From Myxococcales bacterium UBA1660 (GTDB taxonomy: Bacteria > Myxococcota_A > Polyangia > Polyangiales > Houyiibacteriaceae): a stretch of DNA of 50,439 nucleotides. The notes under the pieces were generated by a model, which did not search any database, was not told the DNA's origin, and saw only the letters and a program-made list of their open reading frames with translations. Positions 1 to 7,000 of this stretch are shown here, in pieces. Location: the NCBI GenBank assembly GCA_002320815.1, contig DCLA01000075.1, forward strand, positions 4,038 to 54,476, read 5' to 3'. Position numbers and translations under genes: made by a program. Positions within the stretch are counted from its first letter, which is position 1. Each line of letters starts with the position of its first letter.

Positions 1-144
1 ACTGGCACAAGGGACGCTCCTTGGGTCCTCCGGTCACCCGAAATCACTGCCCTTTCGGGCCCTGGGCCAGCCGATGTACCCACCCCGACGCACCGCCGAC
101 TTGCACAAGGGACGCACCTGCACACTGGCAGAAGGGACGCTCCT
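1..144. repeat. Left copy of a 144-bp direct repeat carrying 25-bp repeat units
   Basis: This stretch aligns without gaps to 2432-2575 with 7 mismatches (about 95% identity). Both ends hold units of a short repeat with the core AAGGGACGCTCCTT (first core 9-22), an imperfect palindrome around CGC with one bulged G. The middle, about 75 bp, is not made of these units. The element starts at the first base of the window, so it probably extends further left. It lies just upstream of the TetR promoter. Units here have the same orientation as those upstream of the transposase at 2624. Confidence 0.9.
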
Positions 145-172
145 TCCGCCGCCCCCACCCGGTGACTACAAT
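144..172 (+). promoter_or_regulatory. Candidate promoter of the TetR-oxidoreductase operon
   Basis: TACAAT at 167-172 is a good -10 match, and TTCCGC at 144-149 is a weak -35, with 17 bp between them. Transcription would start near 179, immediately before the palindrome at 182-218. The 144-bp repeat ends at the -35 box. Inferred by eye only. Confidence 0.45.
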
Positions 173-181
173 GATATGACA

Positions 182-218
182 GTGTTCAACAAACCCCTTG
201 CCAGGGTTCGTTGAACAC
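182..218. promoter_or_regulatory. Palindromic operator, probably for the adjacent TetR protein
   Basis: GTGTTCAAC (182-190) is mirrored exactly by GTTGAACAC (210-218). Inside these arms AACCC (192-196) pairs with GGGTT (204-208), so each arm is about 15 bp with a single mismatch, around a 7-base centre. This is a typical TetR-family operator length. It lies just downstream of the candidate -10, so a bound repressor would block initiation or elongation. It overlaps a possible TTG start at 198, which argues that translation begins further downstream. Confidence 0.7.
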
Positions 219-233
219 CGTAAACCTTTGTCC

Positions 234-842
234 GTGGGGCGACCGGTGCTGACGGACGAGGAGCTCGAGGCCTTCCGCGCGCGCGCGGTCGAGGTCGCGA
301 TGCGCCTCTTCGCCGAGCACGGCTACGAGGGGTTCTCGCTGCGCACCCTCGCGCGCGAGCTCGAGTGCAGTCACACGCTGCCCTACCGCTACTTCCCTGG
401 CGGCAAGGCGGAGATCTTCGCGCACGTCCGCGCCGAGGGCTTCCGTCGCTTCGCCGCCGCGCTACGGGCGCACCTGGAGCCCATCGCCGATCCCCTGGAG
501 CGCGTTCGTTCGCTCGCGCGGGGCTACTTCGACTTCAGCGTCGCCGAGTCGCCGGCCTTCACCATCATCTTCGAGATGGGCCAACCCGCCGAGCACCCGG
601 TCGTGGAGGAGGCCTCCTTCGACGCCTGGTCGGTGCTCTACGGCGTCGTGAAGGACGCCGTCACCGCCGGCGCCCTCGTGGGCGACGTCTCCACTCTCGC
701 GCACACCATGTGGGCCGGGATCCATGGAGTCGCGACCCTGCACCTGGCGCACAAGATCACCATGGACCGCTCCGCGGAGGCGGTCCTCGCGTCGATGACC
801 GACGTGCTCGTCCGCGCCCATCTGCCCGAAGGAACCCCATGA
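234..842 (+). CDS. TetR/AcrR family transcriptional regulator (WHG-type C-terminal domain)
   Basis: The N-terminal half contains a TetR helix-turn-helix, with ARELECSHTLPYRYFPGGK as the recognition segment. The C-terminal ligand-binding part ends with MWAGIHGVATL, the W...HG signature of the TetR_C_33/WHG group. The frame is open from a TTG at 198, but that codon lies inside the operator palindrome. I prefer GTG at 234, which gives MGRPVLTDEELEAF, similar to the start of many TetR proteins; TTG at 228 is also possible. The stop overlaps the next start (ATGA), so the regulator and the flavoprotein are translationally coupled. Autoregulation through the palindrome at 182-218 is inferred. The ligand is unknown, but the context suggests a lipid or isoprenoid-like molecule handled by the downstream enzyme. 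Confidence 0.88.
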   Translation: MGRPVLTDEELEAFRARAVEVAMRLFAEHGYEGFSLRTLARELECSHTLPYRYFPGGKAEIFAHVRAEGFRRFAAALRAHLEPIADPLERVRSLARGYFDFSVAESPAFTIIFEMGQPAEHPVVEEASFDAWSVLYGVVKDAVTAGALVGDVSTLAHTMWAGIHGVATLHLAHKITMDRSAEAVLASMTDVLVRAHLPEGTP

Positions 843-2407
843 AGCACGACGTCATCGTCATCGGCTCCGGCATCGGCGGCCTCACCGCGGCCCTCACCTG
901 TGCCCGCGCCGGTCGCTCGGTGCTCGTGCTGGAAGCGGGCAAGCAGTTCGGCGGATACACCAACCCCTTCGCGCGGCGGCACTTCCACTTCGATCCGGGC
1001 GTCCACTACATCGGCGAGGCCGGGGAGGGCGGCTCGTTCCGACACCTCCTCGACCGACTGGGCCTCGACCACGTGGAGTTCCGGGAGCTCGATCCCGACG
1101 GCTTCGACCACTACGTATTCCCCGACTACGCGGTGAAGAACTGCAAGGGGCTCGACCGCTTCCGGGATCGCTTGGCCGCCGACTTCCCTCGGGAGCGCGC
1201 CGGCCTCGGCCGCTTCTTCCGGCTGCTCCACGATGTCGACACGGTCCTGTCCACCGCGCCGCGCATGCGGGGGGCCGCCGACGTGCTCGCCGTTCTACGT
1301 CGCGCTCCGCAGTTCCTCCGCTGGTCCCGGGCGACGTTGGGGCAGGTGCTCGAGGCGCACTTCACGGACCCGCGATTGCGCGCCGCCGTGGCCGGACCCT
1401 GCGGCGACCTCGGTCTGCCCCCCGCCCGATTGTCCGCGTTGATGCACCTGGCGGTGTTGGCCCACTACGCGAAGGGAGCCTACTTCCCCCACGGCGGCAG
1501 CGGCGCGCTGCGGGACGCCTACATCGACGCGCTGGAGAGCGAAGGGGCGACCCTGAAGCGGAACGCGCGGGTCGATCGGATCCTCCACGAGGGCGGCGCC
1601 GTCACCGGGGTGCGCACCGTCGACGGCACCGAGCACCACGCGCGGGTGGTCGTCTCCAACGCCCAGGCGACCGACACCTACGCGATGGTCGGGACGGAGC
1701 ATCTCTCGCGCCGGCAGCGCGCGAAGGTGGAGGGCGTCGAGCACTCGTATGGTTCCATCGTCGTGTGCCTCGGCGTGGACGGCGACCTCGACACCCGCGG
1801 CGTCGGGAGCGCGAACATCTGGAGCTACGACTCCACCGACATCGACGGAATGTACGCCGACGCGGCGATGAGCACGGTCGGCGGCTCCTTCTTCCTGACG
1901 GTGCCGACCAACAAGGACCCCGACGGCGGCCTCGCGCCCGCGGGGATGCAGACCGTCGAGCTCGTCGCGCTCTGTTCTTCGGCCCCGTGGCGCAAGTACT
2001 TCGACAGCAAGACCATGCGGCGCGGCGAGGCCTACGAGGCCGCCAAGCGCGAGGTCGCCGACCACTACCTCGAGCGCGCCGAAGCGCGGCACCTGCCCGG
2101 GCTCCGCGACCACATCGTCGTCGAAGAGATCGGCACGCCGGCGACGAACCTGAGCTACGCCTTCACCCCCGACGGCAACATCTACGGCCCGGCCCACACC
2201 TTGGCTCAGGTCCCGCCCTTCCGCTTCGGAGCGCGCGGTCCGGTCGAGGGCCTCTTCCTCTGTGGCGCCTCGTTGATGAGCGCCGGCGTCGTCCCCTGCG
2301 CCGCGTCCGGCCGCGACGCAGGCAAGCTCGCCCTGAAGCACCTCGCCGCGCGCCCCCGGGTCTTCCCCAGCCTCGCCCCCCGCCTCCGCGCCGCCTTCGC
2401 TCCCTGA
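839..2407 (+). CDS. FAD-dependent phytoene desaturase / retinol saturase-like oxidoreductase
   Basis: A 522-residue protein that starts with a dinucleotide-binding fold (VIVIGSGIGGLTAA, about residues 5-18). This is followed by the GGYTNPFARRHFHFDPGVHYIG-type segment characteristic of all-trans-retinol 13,14-reductase and CrtI-like desaturases. The C-terminus carries the FAD-contacting GLFLCGASLMSAGVVPCAAS segment. Such enzymes saturate, desaturate or isomerise conjugated polyenes, or act on related lipids; the substrate cannot be read from sequence. It begins 4 bp inside the TetR gene and shares its promoter, so it is the likely target of that repressor. Length is normal for the family. No carotenoid-synthesis gene is adjacent, so a role in pigment synthesis is not supported by context. 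Confidence 0.87.
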   Translation: MKHDVIVIGSGIGGLTAALTCARAGRSVLVLEAGKQFGGYTNPFARRHFHFDPGVHYIGEAGEGGSFRHLLDRLGLDHVEFRELDPDGFDHYVFPDYAVKNCKGLDRFRDRLAADFPRERAGLGRFFRLLHDVDTVLSTAPRMRGAADVLAVLRRAPQFLRWSRATLGQVLEAHFTDPRLRAAVAGPCGDLGLPPARLSALMHLAVLAHYAKGAYFPHGGSGALRDAYIDALESEGATLKRNARVDRILHEGGAVTGVRTVDGTEHHARVVVSNAQATDTYAMVGTEHLSRRQRAKVEGVEHSYGSIVVCLGVDGDLDTRGVGSANIWSYDSTDIDGMYADAAMSTVGGSFFLTVPTNKDPDGGLAPAGMQTVELVALCSSAPWRKYFDSKTMRRGEAYEAAKREVADHYLERAEARHLPGLRDHIVVEEIGTPATNLSYAFTPDGNIYGPAHTLAQVPPFRFGARGPVEGLFLCGASLMSAGVVPCAASGRDAGKLALKHLAARPRVFPSLAPRLRAAFAP

Positions 2408-2409
2408 CT

Positions 2410-2578
2410 TGCACAGGGGACGCTCTTGCACACTGGCACAAGGGACGATCCTTGGGTCCTCCGGTCACTCGGAATCACCGCCTTTTCGGGCCCTGGGCCA
2501 GCCGATGCACCCACCCCGACGCACCGCCGACTTGCACAAGGGACGCACCTGCACACTGGCATAAGGGACGCTCCTCGC
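2410..2578. repeat. 25-bp-type repeat cluster upstream of the RAYT gene, including the right copy of the 144-bp repeat
   Basis: Units with the core AAGGGACG(C/A)TCC occur near 2413-2425, 2439-2451, 2538-2548 and 2563-2574. All point the same way as at 1-144. Positions 2432-2575 are the right copy of the 144-bp element, with 7 mismatches to the left copy. The cluster fills the gap between the flavoprotein stop and the transposase start; nothing else is visible in this 216-bp gap. Downstream of the transposase the same units appear in inverted orientation. Confidence 0.88.
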
Positions 2579-2623
2579 CCCTCTCGCGCGCAACCCAGGG
2601 CCGGCTGACGCGAAGAGGAGGCC

Positions 2624-3622
2624 ATGCCCCGTCAACCTCGAGACATCGACGTCGCCGACGTCGCGCACGCGCGCACGCGCTTCATGAACGAAGAGTTCCG
2701 CATCAACACGCCTCTCGAGCGTGCCCTGGTGCTCGACTCTCTCGGCCGCGCCGCGATCAAGACCGACGCTGCGATCTTCGCGTTCGCGATCATGAGCAAT
2801 CACCTGCACGTCGTGGTGCAGCGGAACGAGCACCTGCTCGAACGGCTCTATCGTTCCTTTCATACCTCCATCGCGATGAGGTTGAACGGGCTGCAGAGAA
2901 GGCTCGGCAGTCTCGTCGCCGGGAGACCTTGGATCGATGCCGTCCACCCCGACCGCTTCGTACATCTCCTGCGCTATGTGCACGGAAACCAGCGGGCGTG
3001 CGGTGCTGCACCCGATCTCCGCTCGTCCGATTGGACGAGCCATCCGATGTACTGCGGTCTGGTGCCGAGGCGCTCCTGGCTTCGGATCGAGCTCGCGGCC
3101 GAGTTGGCTGGGTACGGCGGCGACGCCGACGGGATCGCGCGGCTCGTGGCTGAAATCGAGGGACCCTCGGTGGGCCCCGCGTACGAACCCTCCGACACCA
3201 CGCATCTCCGGCGTGAGGTGCGAAGGCGTCTCGCGGGGCCGGTCGAAGTGAGCACACCGCGGCACGGTGGCGACGGACGACTGGAGGTGCCGTTGGTCGT
3301 CGTGCCGGGGACCCGCGTCCGAACCGTCGCCGACATCACGGTGGAGGTCGTCGTCGCGCATTGCGCGGTGGCCGTGGGCCTGAGTGTCGAGGAGCTACGC
3401 GCGAAAGGGCGTCGCCTCGATCGGCAGGTAGGGCGCATGCTCGCGCTGCGGATCTGGACGGACGCGATGCAGAATCCCACCGTGGCGATGTCCGGCTATC
3501 TGGGGCTGAGTGAGTCGGCGGCGGCCCGCGCGCGGCGTTCGCTCAGCGCTGCCGGACGCCGTGCGCAGGAGCTGGCGCCCAAGGTGTTCGCCGAGCTGCG
3601 TGCTTGGTGCGACGTGGCGTGA
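2624..3622 (+). CDS. REP-associated tyrosine transposase (RAYT / Y1_Tnp HUH nuclease) with DnaA-IV-like C-terminal HTH
   Basis: A 332-residue protein. The HUH motif is SNHLHVVV (H60, H62), and the candidate nucleophile is Y118 in LLRYVHGN; their spacing resembles E. coli TnpA-REP (H62/H64/Y115). SSDWTSHPMYCG corresponds to the conserved post-catalytic W-S-S-Y segment. Residues about 240-310 (ITVEVVVAHCAVAVGL and following helices) resemble the DnaA domain IV-like HTH fused to one RAYT subgroup. RAYTs cut and join single-stranded DNA at REP palindromes and are usually single-copy, domesticated genes. GAGGAG about 7 bp before ATG fits a ribosome-binding site. The gene is flanked by repeats in opposite orientations on its two sides, which supports a REPtron-like unit. 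The N-terminus lacks the common YHV..RG segment, so it belongs to a divergent branch. Confidence 0.85.
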   Translation: MPRQPRDIDVADVAHARTRFMNEEFRINTPLERALVLDSLGRAAIKTDAAIFAFAIMSNHLHVVVQRNEHLLERLYRSFHTSIAMRLNGLQRRLGSLVAGRPWIDAVHPDRFVHLLRYVHGNQRACGAAPDLRSSDWTSHPMYCGLVPRRSWLRIELAAELAGYGGDADGIARLVAEIEGPSVGPAYEPSDTTHLRREVRRRLAGPVEVSTPRHGGDGRLEVPLVVVPGTRVRTVADITVEVVVAHCAVAVGLSVEELRAKGRRLDRQVGRMLALRIWTDAMQNPTVAMSGYLGLSESAAARARRSLSAAGRRAQELAPKVFAELRAWCDVA

Positions 3623-3668
3623 CGGGCTGCCCCGGGTCGGCTTCGAGGGGCTGCGACTGAGGCAGGGA

Positions 3669-3869
3669 CCGTCTGCTGTGCAGTGTGCAGGAGCGTCGCT
3701 TCCGTAGGTTCCCAGGTGACTGCGATTGGGCAGGGAGCGTCGCTACTGCTGCTTCCCAGGTGACTGCGAGCAGGGAGCGTCCCTCGTGCCAGTGTGCAGG
3801 AGCGTCCCTCGTGCCAGTGTGCAGGAGCGTCCCTTCTGCCAGTGTGCAGGAGCGTCCCTTGTGCAAGTT
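3669..3869. repeat. 25-bp tandem repeat block downstream of the RAYT gene, orientation inverted
   Basis: Three contiguous 25-bp units (3786-3810, 3811-3835, 3836-3860; consensus GTGCCAGTGTGCAGGAGCG plus TCCCTT) follow degenerate units at about 3678-3702 and 3727-3745. The copy at 3772-3784 forms a perfect hairpin, AGGGA-GCG-TCCCT. A second, 44-bp periodicity is superimposed: TTCCCAGGTGACTGCGA occurs at 3709-3725 and 3753-3769. All cores read GCGTCCC on the plus strand, the reverse of the units upstream of the transposase. The stretch 3870-3961 between this block and the next shows nothing recognisable. Confidence 0.9.
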
Positions 3870-3961
3870 CCCGTCGTGCGAGTCCGCGGCGAAGCTGGTG
3901 CGCAGGGCGGAAGAGGGAGCGAAAGTGCGGAGAAACGAGGGGCGGCGAGCGCGGGGAGCTG

Positions 3962-4012
3962 GAAGGAGCGTCCCTTGTGCCAGTGTGCAGGAGCGTCCCT
4001 TGTGCAAGTCGG
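3962..4012. repeat. Second downstream 25-bp repeat block, just before the Lhr helicase gene
   Basis: One complete unit at 3977-4001 is flanked by partial units ending in CTTGTGCAAGTCGG. That terminal sequence followed by G-rich DNA is the reverse complement of the flank seen upstream of the transposase (CCGACTTGCACAAGG at 2528-2542), so the outer boundary sequences match in inverted orientation. No promoter for the helicase gene is obvious between 4013 and 4064. Confidence 0.85.
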
Positions 4013-4064
4013 TGGGGGTGGTCGGGGGGGTGTCACAGCCCCATGACATGCTCACCGGTCCGCC

Positions 4065-7000
4065 ATGAGTGCCCTCGATTTCGCCCACCCCTGTACCCGC
4101 CGCTGGTTCGAGACGTCCTTCGACGCGCCGACGGGCGCGCAGTCCAAGGGGTGGCCCGCGATCGCCAGCGGGGAGTCCACGCTCCTCCTGGCGCCCACCG
4201 GGTCGGGCAAGACCCTCGCGGCCTTCCTGGTCGCCATCGACCGCTTGCTCTTCGGGAAGCCACCGGCGACCAAGACGACCCGGGTCCTCTACGTCTCGCC
4301 GCTCAAGGCGCTGGCCGTCGACGTGGAGCGGAACCTGCGGGCGCCGTTGGCGGGCATCCGGGCCGCGGCCATTCGCGAGGGCGTCCCGCACCATGACGTG
4401 ACGGTGGGGGTGCGCACCGGCGACACGCCGCCCGCGGAGCGCGAGCGCATGAAGCGCAACCCGCCCGACATCCTGATCACCACGCCCGAGTCGCTCTATC
4501 TGATGCTGACCTCGCAAGCGGCGAAGGTCTTCACCGGCGTCGAGACGCTCATCGTGGACGAGATCCACTCGCTGGTGCCCACCAAGCGCGGGAGCCACAT
4601 GGCGCTGACGGTGGAGCGGATGGAGTCCATCCGGGACCCGGCGTTGGCGCCGCTCCAGCGTATCGGGCTCAGCGCGACCCAGCGGCCGCTGGACGAGGTC
4701 GCGCGCTACCTCGGCGGCGCCGTCGAAGGCTCCCATCGGCCGGTGACGATCGTCGACGCCGGGTCCAAGAAGGACTTCGATCTCAAGGTCGAGGTGCCCG
4801 TCGAAGACATGGCGCGCCTCGACGCGGGCCCGGTCGCCGCGGAGCTCGAAGCGCGCGAAGACGACGAGGACGACGAGACGCCGCCGTGGGAACGCGTCCA
4901 GCCCGGTCCGGCCGCGGCGGCCACTCAGACCGGCGGCGCCTCGATCTGGCCTGCGATCCACCCGCGGCTGGTGCGGCTGATCCGGGACCACCGGTCGACG
5001 ATGATCTTCGTGAACAGCCGGCGGCTCGCCGAGCGGCTCAGCGGAGCCATCAACGAGCTCGCCGGCGAGGAGCTGGCCCTCGCCCACCACGGGTCGGTGG
5101 CGAAAGACATCCGGGCCAGCATCGAGGACCGGCTCAAGCGCGGTGACCTCCCGGCCATCGTCGCCACCAGCTCGCTGGAGCTGGGGATCGACATCGGCTT
5201 CGTCGACCTGGTGATCCAGATCGAGGCGCCGCCGTCGGTGGCCTCGGGGATTCAGCGCATCGGTCGCGCCGGTCACCAGGTGGGCGCGGTGAGCCGGGGC
5301 GTCATCTTCCCCAAGTACCGCCACGACTTGCTCGCGTGTGCCTCGGTGGTCCGCCACGTCCGGGCGGGGCACGTCGAGTCCACCCGCTACCCCCGGAACC
5401 CGCTGGACGTCCTCGCCCAGCAGGTGGTGGCCATCGTCTCCCAGGGCGAGGAGGTCGTGGTCGACGAGCTCTACGCGCTGATCACGCGTGCGGCGCCCTA
5501 CGTGGAGCTCCCGCGGCGGGCCTTCGAGGGTGTCCTGGACATGCTCAGCGGGCGCTATCCCAGCGAGCAGTTCGGCGAGCTCCGGCCGCGCATCACCTGG
5601 GACCGCATCGCCGGCACCCTGCGACCCCGGCGGGGCGCCAAGATGTTGGCCATCGCCAACGGCGGCACGATCCCCGACCGCGGGCTCTATGGGGTCTTCC
5701 TCGCGGACTCCGAGAAGACCATTCGCGTCGGCGAGCTCGACGAGGAGATGGTCTTCGAGTCCCGGGAGGGCGAGGTCTTCCTGCTGGGGGCCTCGAGCTG
5801 GCGCATCGAGGAGATCACCCACGAGCGGGTCCTGGTGACTCCCGCGCCCGGCGAGCCGGGCAAGATGCCCTTCTGGCACGGCGACCGCCCGGGTCGTCCA
5901 GCGGAGTTCGGCCGCGCCATCGGGCAGCTCACCCGTGAGCTCGGCAAAGCGGACCCCGCCGCCGCCGAGGCGACCCTGGTGCGCGAGCACGGCCTCGACG
6001 AGCGCGCCGCGGCCAACCTGGTCCGCTACCTCGCCGATCAGAAGGAAGCCACGCGGGTCCTCCCCAGCGACCAGCGGATCGTGATCGAGCGCTTCGTCGA
6101 CGAGATCGGCGACCCGGTGGTGGCCATCCTCTCGCCCTTCGGCGCGCGGGTCCACGCGCCGTGGGCCACCGCCGTGCAGGCGCTGCTCATGGAGGAGCGA
6201 GGCATCGAGGTGGACCTGCTCTGGTCCGACGACGGCATCGTCTTCCGCTTCCCCGACGTGGACGCGCCCCCCGAGGACGCGCTCTTCTTCCCCGCGGCCG
6301 ACGAAATCGAACGATTGGTCACCGGCCGCATCGGCGAGACGGCGCTCTTCGCCGCCCGCTTCCGCGAGAACGCGGGTCGCTCGCTCCTCCTGCCCCGACG
6401 CCGTCCCGGTCAGCGCACGCCGCTCTGGCAGCAGCGCCGGAAGAGCGCGAGTCTCCTCGGCGTCGCCGCCGGCTTCCGGGACTTCCCGGTGATCCTCGAG
6501 ACCTACCGCGAGTGCCTCCAGGACGTCTTCGACCTGCCCTCGCTGCGCGAGATCCTCTCGGACATCGAGCGGCGCAAGGTGCGGCTCAGCAGCGTGGAGA
6601 CCAAGACGCCCTCGCCCTTCGCGGCGGCGCTCCTCTTCGACTACGTCGCCAGCTTCCTCTACGAGGGCGACGCCCCCCTCGCCGAGCGGCGCGCCCAAGC
6701 GCTGAGCCTCGATCCGGGGATGCTCCGGGAGCTCCTCGGCGAGCCCGAGCTGCGAGAGCTCCTCGACGCCGAGGCGGTGCGCGAGGTCGAGGCGCAGATC
6801 CAGCGCCGCAAGTACGCCATCGATCACCCCGACCGGCTGCACGATCTGCTCCTGAGCCTCGGTGACCTCGCAGTCGCCGACATCGAGGCGCGCACCGAGG
6901 GCAGCGCCGCGTCGATGCTCGACCAGCTCGAGCGTGAGCGGCGGATCAGCCGGGTCACCATCGCCGGCGAGCCCCGGGTCTTCGCCATCGAGGACGTCGC

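Noticed and set aside
1..4064. Insertion sequence with terminal inverted repeats
   Set aside because: The transposase is a RAYT, which does not use classical IS ends. The flanking repeats are multi-copy REP-like units with no target-site duplication seen.
3685..4068. Open frames across the 25-bp repeats with recurring Cys/Ser/Pro peptides
   Set aside because: The period of 25 is not a multiple of 3, so all frames are open by repetition. There is no ribosome-binding site or family similarity.
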